Assembly: GCA_036490215.1 (NCBI GenBank)
Contig: DASXEH010000093.1
Location: 62,001 to 126,000, forward strand
Reading direction: 5' to 3'
DNA length: 64,000 bases
From: JASHSH01 sp036490215
GTDB lineage: Bacteria > Pseudomonadota > Alphaproteobacteria > Rhodospirillales > Magnetospirillaceae
How positions within the stretch are numbered: the stretch's first letter is position 1; each line of letters starts with the position of its first letter. The notes beneath the pieces are model-generated. The model was not told the DNA's origin. It searched no databases and saw only the letters and a program-made list of their open reading frames with translations. The position numbers and the translations under genes were made by a program. Positions 1 through 8,324 of the stretch are shown in pieces.

Positions 1-1
1 C

Positions 2-439
2 GAAGGCGTGGTTCCCAATTTGCGGGCCACCAGCAAGAAACAAGCTTTGCAGGAGTTGGCGCGCCGCGCTGCCGAGATCACCGGTCTCGCCGAACGCGCG
101 ATTTTCGACGTCCTGGTCGAGCGTGAGAAGCTGGGCACCACCGGCGTCGGCAACGGCATCGCCATTCCCCACGGCAAGCTCGCCAGCCTGACGCGCCTTT
201 ACGGCATGTTCGCCCGGCTTGAGAAGCCGATCGATTTCGACTCGATCGACGAACAACCCGTCGATCTGATCTTCCTACTGCTGGCCCCCGAATCGGCCGG
301 CGCCGACCATCTCAAAGCCCTCGCCCGCATCTCGCGCCTGCTGCGCGACAAGGCCGTATGCGAAAAGCTGCGCGCCACCGACACGGCGGCTGGCCTCTAC
401 GCGCTGCTGACCGAATCACCCGCCAGCCGCGCGGCGTAA
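2..439 (+). CDS. ptsN: PTS IIA-like nitrogen regulatory protein PtsN, 5'-partial
   Basis: EIIA-Ntr is the terminal phosphoacceptor of the nitrogen phosphotransferase chain (PtsP-NPr-PtsN) and acts in regulation rather than sugar uptake. The visible protein has the family's N-terminal stretch VPNLRATSKKQALQEL and the phosphorylatable histidine in GIAIPHGK, followed by a complete alpha/beta C-terminus. The frame is open to the left edge: the GTG at base 8 corresponds to an internal valine of the family, so the true start lies outside the window. The family is usually about 150-155 residues, so only about 10 residues are missing. Confidence in the family is high; the start cannot be seen. Confidence 0.9.
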   Translation, partial: EGVVPNLRATSKKQALQELARRAAEITGLAERAIFDVLVEREKLGTTGVGNGIAIPHGKLASLTRLYGMFARLEKPIDFDSIDEQPVDLIFLLLAPESAGADHLKALARISRLLRDKAVCEKLRATDTAAGLYALLTESPASRAA

Positions 440-452
440 GCCAAAGCGGTCC

Positions 453-496
453 GTCATGGCCGGGCATGTGAGCAATGCTCACGTCCGGCCATCCAC
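453..496. repeat. Long inverted repeat after ptsN, possible terminator
   Basis: Arms ATGGCCGG (456-463) and CCGGCCAT (485-492) enclose a second perfect stem GTGAGC/GCTCAC. The structure lies 16 bases after the ptsN stop and could end transcription, but no T-run follows. It shares the GGCCGG/CCGGCC arms of the dispersed palindromes at 657-688, 849-880 and 6095-6175. The whole interval 440-928 has no credible gene, only repeats. Confidence 0.6.
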
Positions 497-556
497 GGCT
501 TCTCTCTTCATCTCGAAAAATTGAACCGCCAAAACGCCACGGGTTTCGTTCCGTGT

Positions 557-632
557 CGTCATTGCGAGCGAAGCGAAGCAATCCAGGCTTTCCGTGAAAT
601 AGATGGATTGCTTCGCTGCGCTCGCAATGACG
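557..632. repeat. Dispersed palindromic repeat, CGTCATTGCGAGCG type
   Basis: Nearly perfect inverted repeat. The left arm (557-585) begins CGTCATTGCGAGCG and continues through AAGCAATCCA. The right arm (604-632) is its complement, ending GCTCGCAATGACG. The 18-base spacer has no gene. Palindromes of this wording are widespread intergenic repeats in proteobacterial genomes (established knowledge); no coding function is suggested. Confidence 0.7.
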
Positions 633-656
633 CGGTAGAGGTGGAGCCCCTTAAGA

Positions 657-688
657 CGTGGATGGCCGGGACAAGCCCGGCCATGACG
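657..688. repeat. REP-like palindrome, GGCCGGG type
   Basis: Arms ATGGCCGGG and CCCGGCCAT surround a short ACAAG loop, flanked by CGTGG and GACG. The same consensus recurs at 849-880 and twice in 6095-6175, so this is a dispersed family. No gene overlaps it. Confidence 0.7.
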
Positions 689-764
689 CCACCAAATGAT
701 TGGCTATCTGGAGACGCGAATGTCGGCCTTGTGCCGAGCATCTAAGTCATTCTGAAAAAGATTA

Positions 765-836
765 ACCACGAAGGCATGAAGAACCACGAAGAAGATTCTT
801 TCTTCGTACCCTTCACTACCTTCGTGCCTTCGTGGT
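765..836. repeat. Inverted repeat ACCACGAAGGC ... GCCTTCGTGGT
   Basis: ACCACGAAGGC at 765-775 is mirrored by GCCTTCGTGGT at 826-836, with further ACCACGAAG and CTTCGT copies between. This is a second class of intergenic palindrome beside the GGCCGGG type. Nothing here looks coding. Confidence 0.6.
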
Positions 837-848
837 GAGACTTTAAGG

Positions 849-880
849 CGTGGATGCCCGGCACAAGGCCGGGCATGACG
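849..880. repeat. REP-like palindrome, GCCCGG type
   Basis: Arms ATGCCCGG and CCGGGCAT around a CACAAGG loop. It has the same flanks (CGTGG, GACG) as 657-688 and the same preceding TTAAG, so the two copies share more than the hairpin itself. Confidence 0.7.
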
Positions 881-928
881 CGAGGGGAATAGGCCCAAAT
901 CAGACGGCGGGCGCGCGCTTACAGAAGC

Positions 929-1168
929 TCAGTGGACGCTGAGTGGCTCGAGGTCGTTCTGGCGGGCGGCGGCGAAGGCGAGTTCGCGCTCGGCGGCGAC
1001 GCCGATCGCAGAACCATCGGCCGCGAAAATCGCCCAGCCCTTTTTGCCGTCGATCGACGCGAAGCGAATATAGGCCACGTCTTCGACGCCCCAGGTCGCG
1101 AAATCGCGCGCGGACATCGAAGCGTCGACGGCGAGTAGCTTCGTCGCAATGTCGTTATCGATATCCAT
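929..1168 (-). CDS. DUF1150 family protein
   Basis: Protein of 79 residues with the acidic, compact character of the DUF1150 family, whose function is not known. In alphaproteobacteria it commonly lies beside small heat-shock genes, as here. The ATG at 1168 is preferred over the GTG three bases upstream: it overlaps the hsp20 stop as TGATG and has GGAG seven bases upstream. That implies translational coupling and shared heat control with hsp20. No signal peptide or membrane segment is seen. Confidence 0.75.
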   Translation of the reverse strand: MDIDNDIATKLLAVDASMSARDFATWGVEDVAYIRFASIDGKKGWAIFAADGSAIGVAAERELAFAAARQNDLEPLSVH

Positions 1169-1641
1169 CACCGTTCTCCTTTCTTTGCCGCCCCAGGCTC
1201 AAGGTCGATCGCCTTGCCCGGTTTGGCTCCAGCCGTACCGATCGGAATAGTGCGCACCCGGGTTTCCGGGAGCGGTCGCCGCAGGTCGATATGCAGCAGG
1301 CCGCTGTCGAGATTTGCGCCGTTGACCTCGATGCCCTCGGCCAGCACGAAACTGCGCTGGAACTGCCGGGCAGCGATGCCGCGATAAACGAAGATCCGGT
1401 TGGGATCGTCCTCGCCCTGGCGGCCGCGGACGACCAGTTGGTTGTCTTCGATCGAGACCGAAAGATCGTCGCCAGAGAAGCCTGCCACCGCCAAGGTGAT
1501 GCGGAGCCGGTCTTCGCCGATCTGTTCGATATTATAGGGAGGGTAGCCCTCGGCGGCGGTCTTCGAGACGCGGTCGAGAACCCGTTCGAAATGGTCGAAC
1601 CCCAGCAGCAGTGGACTGCTGAACACGGAAACGCGGGTCAT
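1168..1641 (-). CDS. Small heat-shock protein, Hsp20 family
   Basis: An ATP-independent holdase that binds unfolding proteins in the cytoplasm. The 157-residue product has an N-terminal arm (MTRVSVFSSPLLLGFDHFERVL), the NPPYNI-like entry (YPPYNIE) and an alpha-crystallin domain at about residues 33-130, including the A-x-x-x-G-L-L-type motif as NGANLDSGLLHIDL. The frame is open further upstream, but ATG 1641 is preceded by GAGGAGG and fits the family N-terminus. The leader folds as a ROSE-type thermometer and a sigma32-like promoter lies at 1745-1773. It forms an operon with the DUF1150 gene. Confidence 0.9.
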   Translation of the reverse strand: MTRVSVFSSPLLLGFDHFERVLDRVSKTAAEGYPPYNIEQIGEDRLRITLAVAGFSGDDLSVSIEDNQLVVRGRQGEDDPNRIFVYRGIAARQFQRSFVLAEGIEVNGANLDSGLLHIDLRRPLPETRVRTIPIGTAGAKPGKAIDLEPGAAKKGER

Positions 1642-1739
1642 GGTCGAGTCGTCCTCCTCTCTGCGGAGCGAGTCCGGTCGTTTCGTAGCCCGAGGCCCTC
1701 GCGGCACCCCAGACAAGCGGTCCAACGAGCACCGCTTGG
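1642..1739 (-). promoter_or_regulatory. ROSE-type RNA thermometer in the hsp20 leader
   Basis: ROSE elements repress translation of alphaproteobacterial small heat-shock genes at low temperature by pairing the Shine-Dalgarno sequence with a UYGCU motif containing a bulged G. Read on the minus strand, 1671-1652 gives UCGCUCC, a seven-base loop, then GGAGGA, which is the ribosome site. All bases pair except the bulged G, as in the family hairpin. Two upstream hairpins, AAGCGGT/ACCGCTT and CGAG/CTCG, complete a multi-stem leader of about 100 nt. Seen directly; temperature control is inferred from the family. Confidence 0.75.
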
Positions 1740-1744
1740 CTTCT

Positions 1745-1773
1745 AATTTGGGTCTTATTTCGCCGCCGTCAAG
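1745..1773 (-). promoter_or_regulatory. Candidate sigma32 promoter for hsp20
   Basis: On the minus strand, CTTGAC (1773-1768) and CCCAAATT (1752-1745) are separated by 15 bases. This resembles the heat-shock consensus CTTGAA / CCCCATNT. It would place transcription initiation about 95 bases before the ATG, just where the first leader hairpin begins. Confidence 0.45.
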
Positions 1774-1917
1774 CATAATGCCATCCCGCTTCACGACCCA
1801 GCCATGCGTAGAGATACGTAGCCTTATGGTCACTCTGACTCCGTCCCATGGCGGGAAAATGACCGGATCGTGGAAAACCCTTGATTTTTGGGCCGCGGAC
1901 GTCGAAATAGCGCGCCC

Positions 1918-3510
1918 ATGACGACGCAGAACATGACCATCGCCGAAGAGGTGGCAAGACGGCGCACTTTCGCCATCATTTCGCACCCGGATGCCGGCAA
2001 AACCACGCTGACCGAAAAGCTGTTGCTGTTCGGTGGCGCGATTCAGATGGCTGGGGCCGTGCGTGCGCGTGGCGAACAGCGCCGCACCCGCTCGGACTGG
2101 CTGGCGATCGAACGCGAGCGCGGCATTTCCGTGACAGCCTCGGTGATGTCATTCGAGCATAACGGCCTGGCCTTCAACCTGCTCGACACGCCCGGCCACG
2201 AAGACTTCAGCGAAGACACCTATCGCACCCTTTCGGCCGTCGACTCGGCGGTGATGGTGCTGGACGCGGCGCGCGGTATCGAGACGCAGACCCGCAAGCT
2301 GTTCGAGGTGTGCCGCCTGCGCGACGTGCCGATCGTCACCTTCATCAACAAGATCGACCGCGAAGGCCGCGAGCCCTTCGACCTGCTCGACGAGATCGAA
2401 AAGACGCTGGCGCTGGATGTCACGCCGATGGCTTGGCCGATCGGCATGGGCGGCTTGCTCAAGGGCGTCTATGACCTGATCAACGACCGCGTGCTGCTGT
2501 TCGAAGCCGGCCGTGGCGACCACATCCAGGAAGCCATCGCTGTCAAACTGGACGAGTCGCGTCTGGACGAGCTGGTGGGCGCCGACGCGGCCGCCAAGCT
2601 GCGCGAAGAGGTTGCGCTGGTGAAGGGCGCCTGCCCGCCCTTCGAGATCGAGTCTTTCCTCGCCGGCCACCTGACGCCGGTATTCTTCGGCGCGGCGCTG
2701 CGCAATTTCGGCGTGCGGGAATTGCTGGCCGGCATCGCCAAGCTGGCCCCGCCGCCCGGCTCACGCCCCGCCGAACAGCGCGCCGTGCAGCCGACCGAGA
2801 AGAAGGTGACGGGCTTCGTCTTCAAGATTCAGGCGAATATGGACCCGAACCACCGCGACCGCATCGCCTTCATGCGGCTGTGCTCGGGTCAGTTCGAGCG
2901 CGGCATGCGGCTGATCCATCCGCGCTCAGGCAAGCCGATCACCATCTCGAGCCCCCTCTTCTTCCTGGCGCGCGACCGCGCCGTGGTGGACGAGGCCTTT
3001 CCGGGCGACATCATCGGCGTGCCCAACCATGGTTCGCTTCGCATTGGCGATGCGTTGACCGAAGGCGAAAACCTGCGCTTCACCGGCATCCCCAACTTCG
3101 CGCCGGAAATCCTGCGCCGCGTGCGGCTGGACGACCCGCTGAAGTCGAAGCAGTTGCGCCGCGCGCTGGAAGGCCTGGCCGAAGAAGGCGTCAGCCGCTT
3201 GTTCAAGCCTATGAGCGGTTCGGCCTGGATCGTCGGCGTGGTCGGCCCGCTGCAGTTCGACGTGATCACCAACCGCATCCAGTCGGAATACAACCTCCGC
3301 GCCGGGTTCGAAGACGCGCCCTATGAAACCGCGCGTTGGATTTCCGGCGAGAAGGCGGAGGTCGAGAAGTTCATGAACGCCAATGGCAGCGCCATGGCCG
3401 AAGACCCGGACGGCGCCCTCGTCTTCCTGGCCCGCAACGCCTGGACCTTGCAGCGCGCCCAGGACGACTACCCGGCGATCAAATTCGCCGCCGTGCGCGA
3501 ACAGGCGTAG
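1918..3510 (+). CDS. prfC: Peptide chain release factor 3
   Basis: RF3 is the GTPase that recycles RF1/RF2 from the ribosome after termination. The 530-residue product has the classical translational GTPase motifs: G1 SHPDAGKTTL, G2 within RERGISVTAS, G3 DTPGHEDF and G4 NKID. The RF3-specific C-terminal domains end in the usual VGPLQFDVI and ALVFLARN motifs. The E. coli protein is 529 residues. ATG 1918 gives that length; an ATG at 1933 is an alternative, and neither has a strong ribosome site. It is divergent from hsp20. Confidence 0.95.
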   Translation: MTTQNMTIAEEVARRRTFAIISHPDAGKTTLTEKLLLFGGAIQMAGAVRARGEQRRTRSDWLAIERERGISVTASVMSFEHNGLAFNLLDTPGHEDFSEDTYRTLSAVDSAVMVLDAARGIETQTRKLFEVCRLRDVPIVTFINKIDREGREPFDLLDEIEKTLALDVTPMAWPIGMGGLLKGVYDLINDRVLLFEAGRGDHIQEAIAVKLDESRLDELVGADAAAKLREEVALVKGACPPFEIESFLAGHLTPVFFGAALRNFGVRELLAGIAKLAPPPGSRPAEQRAVQPTEKKVTGFVFKIQANMDPNHRDRIAFMRLCSGQFERGMRLIHPRSGKPITISSPLFFLARDRAVVDEAFPGDIIGVPNHGSLRIGDALTEGENLRFTGIPNFAPEILRRVRLDDPLKSKQLRRALEGLAEEGVSRLFKPMSGSAWIVGVVGPLQFDVITNRIQSEYNLRAGFEDAPYETARWISGEKAEVEKFMNANGSAMAEDPDGALVFLARNAWTLQRAQDDYPAIKFAAVREQA

Positions 3511-3527
3511 ACGCAACCACTCTGCCC

Positions 3528-3641
3528 GTCACCCCCGCGAAAGCGGGGGTCCAGGGTCACACGGGAAACGGTCCTGGATTCCCGGGCCTGCTTCGCAGGT
3601 AAACCAAAGTAAGCGTGCGAAGCACGCGGCGCGGGAATGAC
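3528..3641. repeat. Dispersed palindromic element between prfC and the TPR gene
   Basis: Begins GTCACCCCCGCGAAAGCGGG, continues with a TCCAGG segment, and ends in a GCGCGGGAATGACGA-type arm. Paired CCTGG and TTCCCG segments lie between. It fills nearly the whole gap after prfC. Elements starting this way are common intergenic repeats in alphaproteobacteria. It is a different class from the GGCCGGG palindromes. Confidence 0.6.
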
Positions 3642-3655
3642 GATGAAAAGAGCAG

Positions 3656-4891
3656 ATGGCACAGCCAACCTCCATCTCTGATGCCCTCTCCACCGCCTTC
3701 GCCCATATCGATGCGGGGCGGACCGAAGAGGCGCGGAAGCTGGCGCGTGTGCTCGCCAAGCAGACGCCGGAGCCGCCGGGGCTGGCTTATCTCGAAGCGC
3801 TGATCGCACTCGCGGACAATGACGGCGCGAAGGCAGCGCGGCATCTGATGCGCGCGCTCAAAGTCACGCCCGAAGCGCCGCCGCTGCTGCTGGCCATGGC
3901 GCGCGCGCAGGCGTTGCAGAATCGCCTGGCCGAGGCCGAGGAGCATTACCGCCATCTCGTGCAGAAGACGCCGACTGCCGAGGCCGGACGCGTCGAGCTT
4001 GCCGCGCTGCTGGCCAAGCGCGGCATTGCCCATCGCGACAAGAGTGAACTGGCCATGGCAGCGGCGCTGTTCGGTGAGGCGGCCAGTTTCGATCCCAACG
4101 CCGCGCTCGCTTACATGCTGCTGGGCGAGACGCGCGAGAAACTGGGCGCGAAGAGCGACGCCATCGCCGCGTTCCGTCAGGCGCTGGCGCTCGACCCCGA
4201 GGACCGGCACGGCGCGACCTTGGCGCTGGCGCGGTTGGGCGAAGCCGCTGCGCCCGATCAGGCGCCCGCCGCCTTCGTGCGCCAGTTGTTCGACGACTAT
4301 GCCGACGGGTTCGAGGCAAGCCTGGTCGACAAGCTCCATTACCGCGCGCCGGCGCTGCTGCTCGACGCGATCCGGCGCATACACGGCGATGGGCCGTTCG
4401 ATGTGTTCGATGCCGGCTGCGGCACGGGGCTGATGGGCGCGGCGCTCAAACCCTTCGCCCGCCGTCTCGATGGCGGCGATCTCAGCCCGCGCATGGTGGA
4501 GAAAGCCCGCGCACGAGATATCTATGACGCGCTGGCCGCCGGCGAGGTGACGGACCTGCTCGGCGCGGCACCCCTGCGCTACGATCTTGTCGTCGCCGCC
4601 GATGTGCTGGTGTATATCGGCGATCTGGCGCCGCTGTTCGTGGCGGTGGATACGGCACTGAAACCGGGTGGCGGCTTTGCCTTCACCGTCGAAACTAATA
4701 TTCAAGAGACTGGCATGGATCAGGAGTGGCGGTTGAGCGAGAGCGGGCGTTACGCACACAATTCGGACTATCTGCGGCGGCTGGCGGCCGAACGCGGTTG
4801 GACGGTTGCCGCGCTCGATGCGGTTTCGACGCGCGACGATCGCGGCGCGCCGGTGCCCGGACTGCTTTCCGTGATGCGGAAGCCAACATGA
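3656..4891 (+). CDS. TPR-repeat class I SAM-dependent methyltransferase
   Basis: A 411-residue two-domain protein. The N-terminal half (about 1-200) is helical with tetratricopeptide periodicity (YLEALIALADNDGAKAARHLMRAL; AYMLLGETREKLGAKSDAIAAFRQALALDPE). The C-terminal half is a Rossmann methyltransferase with SAM motif I VFDAGCGTGLMG and the acidic motif GGDLS. TPR regions usually bind a partner, but the methylated substrate cannot be told. The stop overlaps the rlmI start as ATGA, so the two are probably coupled. Family confidence is high, function open. Confidence 0.85.
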   Translation: MAQPTSISDALSTAFAHIDAGRTEEARKLARVLAKQTPEPPGLAYLEALIALADNDGAKAARHLMRALKVTPEAPPLLLAMARAQALQNRLAEAEEHYRHLVQKTPTAEAGRVELAALLAKRGIAHRDKSELAMAAALFGEAASFDPNAALAYMLLGETREKLGAKSDAIAAFRQALALDPEDRHGATLALARLGEAAAPDQAPAAFVRQLFDDYADGFEASLVDKLHYRAPALLLDAIRRIHGDGPFDVFDAGCGTGLMGAALKPFARRLDGGDLSPRMVEKARARDIYDALAAGEVTDLLGAAPLRYDLVVAADVLVYIGDLAPLFVAVDTALKPGGGFAFTVETNIQETGMDQEWRLSESGRYAHNSDYLRRLAAERGWTVAALDAVSTRDDRGAPVPGLLSVMRKPT

Positions 4892-6072
4892 GCCCGACTT
4901 ATCCCGTCATCAAGCTGACGCCCGGCCATGCCAAGCGCGCCCGCGCCGGCCATCCTTGGGTGTTCTCCAATGAGATCGCCATGGACGCGGCCGCCAAAGC
5001 ACTGCCGCGCGGCAGCCTCGTCGTGGTGGAAGACGCCGGCGGCGAGAAGCTGGGCGTGGCGATCTTCAATCCCAATTCGCTGATCGCCGCGCGCTTCCTG
5101 ACCCGCGATCCGAAGGCCGTGATCGATGCGCCGTTCATTATCGCGCGGCTGAAAAAGGCGCTGGCCTTGCGCGAGACGCTGTATCCACGCCCCTTCTATC
5201 GCCTGATCCATGCCGAGGCCGATGGGATGCCGGGATTGGTGATCGATCGCTATGGCGATGTGATCGCTATACAGGCCAATGCGGCCGGTATGGATTTGCT
5301 GCTGCCGCAGATTGTCGAGGCGCTGGAGAGCGTAATCGCGCCCAAGACCATCCTGCTCAAGAACGAGAGCGCGTCGCGGACGCTGGAGGGTCTCGAACTT
5401 TACGAGCGCGTGGTCAAAGGATCGCTCGACGGTGCGGTTGAGCTCGAGGAGAACGGCGCGCGGTTCCTGGCCGATCTGGCCGAGGGGCAGAAGACCGGCT
5501 GGTTCTTCGATCAGCGCGACAACCGCGCCCAGGTGGCGGCACTGTCGAAGGGCCGCACCGTGCTCGATTTTTACGCCTATGCCGGCGGCTTCGCCGTGCA
5601 GGCGGCACTGGCCGGTGCGAAGCGTGTGATCGCCGTCGATCGCTCCGAGACCGCGCTCGACCTGGCGCAGCGTTCGGCCGGGCTCAACGGTGTGATTATC
5701 GAAACCGCGCGCGCAGAAGCCTTTGCTGAGATGGAACGCCTGGCCGCGGCCAATGCGCGCTTCGGCATGGTGGTGGCCGACCCGCCGGCTTTCGTCAAAT
5801 CGAAGAAGGATCTCGAAGCCGGCGCCAAAGGCTATCGCAAAATGACGCGCCTGGCCGCCGCGCTGGTCGAACCCGACGGGTTTCTGTTCGTCGCGTCCTG
5901 CTCGCACCATATCGAGCCGGTGCGCTTCGCCGAGGAAGTGCGGCACGGCCTTGCCAACGCCAACCGCTCGGGCCGCATCCTGCGCGCGTTGAGCGCCGCA
6001 CCCGATCATCCGGTGCATCCGGCGCTGCCCGAAAGTGCCTATCTCAAGGCGCTGCTGTTGCAATTGGATTGA
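4888..6072 (+). CDS. rlmI: 23S rRNA (cytosine-5) methyltransferase, RlmI family
   Basis: RlmI methylates a cytosine of 23S rRNA (C1962 in E. coli). The 394-residue product has an N-terminal PUA-like domain (KLTPGHAKRARAGHPWVFSNEI), the linker EGQKTGWFFDQRDNR, SAM motif I VLDFYAYAGGFAVQAA, motif IV DPPAF and the catalytic-cysteine motif VASCSHH. The frame is open about 54 codons upstream, but ATG 4888 matches the family start and overlaps the previous stop. Length is as expected (396 in E. coli). Confidence 0.92.
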   Translation: MSPTYPVIKLTPGHAKRARAGHPWVFSNEIAMDAAAKALPRGSLVVVEDAGGEKLGVAIFNPNSLIAARFLTRDPKAVIDAPFIIARLKKALALRETLYPRPFYRLIHAEADGMPGLVIDRYGDVIAIQANAAGMDLLLPQIVEALESVIAPKTILLKNESASRTLEGLELYERVVKGSLDGAVELEENGARFLADLAEGQKTGWFFDQRDNRAQVAALSKGRTVLDFYAYAGGFAVQAALAGAKRVIAVDRSETALDLAQRSAGLNGVIIETARAEAFAEMERLAAANARFGMVVADPPAFVKSKKDLEAGAKGYRKMTRLAAALVEPDGFLFVASCSHHIEPVRFAEEVRHGLANANRSGRILRALSAAPDHPVHPALPESAYLKALLLQLD

Positions 6073-6094
6073 GGGGCGGCCGTCTCTTCTTTTT

Positions 6095-6175
6095 CGTCAT
6101 GCCCGGACTTGATCCGGGCATCCACGTGCCGCGGCGAAAAAGTCGTGGATGGCCGGGTCAAGCCCGGCCATGACG
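6095..6175. repeat. Double REP-like palindrome between convergent genes
   Basis: Two GGCCGGG-family hairpins face each other: the first runs from CGTCATGCCCGG to CCGGGCATCCACG, the second from CGTGGATGGCCGGG to the matching arm ending CATGACG. They are separated by a GC-rich spacer. The pair occupies the gap between rlmI and tam, which converge here, and may act as a bidirectional terminator (inference). Confidence 0.7.
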
Positions 6176-6194
6176 AACTCTAGAATTCCGACAG

Positions 6195-6962
6195 TTACCC
6201 TCTCGTCGCCACGATAAACAGCCGCCGGAATGGGAACAGCGTGATGCCGTCGGCGCGGCGCGGATAGGCAGCGTTCATCCGCGCGGTGTAGTCGGCGAGG
6301 AACTGACTGCGCCAGGGTTCGTCGAGCGCGTCGAGCAGCGGCTTCAGCGCCGTGCCCTTGGTCCATTCGACCACCGCATTCTCGCCTTCGAGCTGCTGGA
6401 GGTATTCGACCTCCCAGATATCGGGCTTCGCGCCTGCGCCGGCGAGGATGTCGTAATAGACATCCGGCGTCTGGACCGGATGCTCGCGCAGCACCGGCTC
6501 GAGGCGGCTGCGCCACGGGCCGCTGCGCGCCGCTGCGGCCATGCCCGTGTGCGAGACTGCGCCATGATTGCGCGGCATCTGCACCGCCAAGGTGCCGCCC
6601 GGTGCCAGCGCTTCGATCAGCCTCGGAAAGACGGCGCGGTGATTATCGATCCAGTGGAGCGCCGCGTTCGAATAGAGAACATCGACCGGTTGGTCAGCTT
6701 TCCAGGTGGCGAGGTCATCCTGCCGCCATTCGATCGCCGGGGCTTCGCCGCGGGCCTTATCCAGCATCGCCGCGGACGAATCGATACCCACCACCTTCGC
6801 GTTCGGCCAGCGCTGTGCCAGAAGCTTTGTCACATTTCCCGCGCCGCAGCCGAGATCGGTGACGCGAGCCGGATTGTCGGTGGCGATGCGCGCCAGCAGA
6901 TCGACGGCCGGCCGGCGGCGCTGGTCGGCAAAACGCAAATATTGTGACGGGTCCCAGGTCAC
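6195..6962 (-). CDS. tam: Trans-aconitate 2-methyltransferase
   Basis: Tam methylates trans-aconitate, an inhibitor of the citric acid cycle, using SAM. The 255-residue product begins TWDPSQYLRFADQRRRPAVDLLARI, the hallmark N-terminus of the family. It has SAM motif I VTDLGCGAGNVTK, the motif VVGIDSS and the Tam-typical YSNAALHWIDNH. The start is GTG at 6962, with GTGAGG upstream. The E. coli enzyme is 252 residues. It stands alone, convergent with rlmI. Confidence 0.88.
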   Translation of the reverse strand: MTWDPSQYLRFADQRRRPAVDLLARIATDNPARVTDLGCGAGNVTKLLAQRWPNAKVVGIDSSAAMLDKARGEAPAIEWRQDDLATWKADQPVDVLYSNAALHWIDNHRAVFPRLIEALAPGGTLAVQMPRNHGAVSHTGMAAAARSGPWRSRLEPVLREHPVQTPDVYYDILAGAGAKPDIWEVEYLQQLEGENAVVEWTKGTALKPLLDALDEPWRSQFLADYTARMNAAYPRRADGITLFPFRRLFIVATRG

Positions 6963-7070
6963 GCGTGCCTCACTTTCAGTATCACCCGGCGCAGGTTGAA
7001 ATAACGCCGGTCCTTTTCAAGTCCTGACAGAGAGAGCCATCGATTGGGTTCGGCGATTTTATGACCTAGT

Positions 7071-8309
7071 ATGCGGCCCAGGGGAAATTCTTGCCGGAAT
7101 GGGGGTACGGTTGCGTTGACGGAAATTGTTACATCGCTGTTGGTGCTGACTGCGGTTGTGCTGGCGGGGACCTCGCTCGGTCTGCTGCTTGCCAATTACC
7201 GCTACCCGACCGCCATCCGCCGTGCCCTCACGCTTTACGCGGGCGCCAATGTACTGGTTGCCACCGGTAATCTGATCATCACCTTCTGCGAGTCCCGCGC
7301 ACCGCAACTGGCGCAGATCCTCGATCTCGGCATCGCCGGCTTGGGCACGCCGCTTTTTTACTTCGCCTTCCGCAGCATTCAGGATCGTCCCTTCCATCAT
7401 CGCATCGTCTGGCCGCTCTATGGATTGGCATTGGTCGGCGTTCTGATCGGCTGCAGCATCGAACGCGATGTCAGCATCGGCCTCCTATCTCTCGACTTGC
7501 TGGATATCGTGCTGTTCAGCCTTGTGGCCCGCGATCTGCTGACCAATTTTCGCGGCCGCGGCCGCGCCCATTATTTTACCGGCTATGCGAATATTTTGTT
7601 CATCGCGCTGCTGGTCGGGTCGGCGATCGTGTTGGTCACCGGTCCGCGCCAGACCGAAATAACGGAATGGTTCGCCAATACCGGCGCCTTCGGATTGGGA
7701 GCGACCTGTTTTGCCGCGGCCATCGGCGCGGTCAATTTCCTTCTGCTCTGCAATGACGAATTCAACCAGCGCCTGCTCACCATGGCTGCGACCGATCCGC
7801 TGACCGGCCTGGCCAACCGGCGCAAGTTGATGGAGCGCGGGGCAGAGGAGATCGTGCGCTTGCAGCGATTCAAACAGCCGCTGACCCTGATCATGATCGA
7901 CCTGGATCATTTCAAGGTGGTCAACGACACCCATGGCCATGCGATCGGAGATCAGGTGCTGAAGGAAACAGCTCATGCCTGCGTGGGCACCCTGCGCGAC
8001 ATCGACATGGTCGCGCGCGCCGGCGGTGAAGAGTTCGCGATCCTGCTGCCGCAGACGCCGCTGGCCCGCGCACTCGAAGTGGCCGAGCGTCTGCGCCAGG
8101 CGATCGCCCGGATCGACATCGCCGCGAACAGCGCCAGGGTGACGATCACGGCCAGCTTGGGGGTGGCCGAACACATCGCCACCGACACCTCGATCGATCA
8201 GCTGATGATCCGCGCCGATCGCGCGCTGTATCGCTCCAAAGCCGATGGCCGCAATCGCGTCAGCCACGAGCTGGCCGAGATCGCAGCGCCCAGCGTCGCC
8301 ACATCCTGA
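7071..8309 (+). CDS. Membrane-bound diguanylate cyclase (GGDEF), first of a tandem pair
   Basis: Makes cyclic di-GMP from two GTP. The 412-residue product has about six hydrophobic helices in residues 15-225, then a GGDEF domain with DPLTGLANRR, DLDHFKVVNDTHGH and the active-site loop AGGEEF near residue 318. RDID stands five residues before it, so the product-inhibition I-site is intact. The start is uncertain: ATG 7071, or TTG 7116 behind a G-rich stretch. The next gene is a paralogue in the same orientation, 15 bases on. No EAL domain. Confidence 0.88.
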   Translation: MRPRGNSCRNGGTVALTEIVTSLLVLTAVVLAGTSLGLLLANYRYPTAIRRALTLYAGANVLVATGNLIITFCESRAPQLAQILDLGIAGLGTPLFYFAFRSIQDRPFHHRIVWPLYGLALVGVLIGCSIERDVSIGLLSLDLLDIVLFSLVARDLLTNFRGRGRAHYFTGYANILFIALLVGSAIVLVTGPRQTEITEWFANTGAFGLGATCFAAAIGAVNFLLLCNDEFNQRLLTMAATDPLTGLANRRKLMERGAEEIVRLQRFKQPLTLIMIDLDHFKVVNDTHGHAIGDQVLKETAHACVGTLRDIDMVARAGGEEFAILLPQTPLARALEVAERLRQAIARIDIAANSARVTITASLGVAEHIATDTSIDQLMIRADRALYRSKADGRNRVSHELAEIAAPSVATS

Positions 8310-8324
8310 GAAGAGCGCACCGCC

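Noticed and set aside
440..928. Clustered inverted repeats as a possible CRISPR array
   Set aside because: The repeats are palindromes of different classes with irregular distances and no unique spacers or cas genes.
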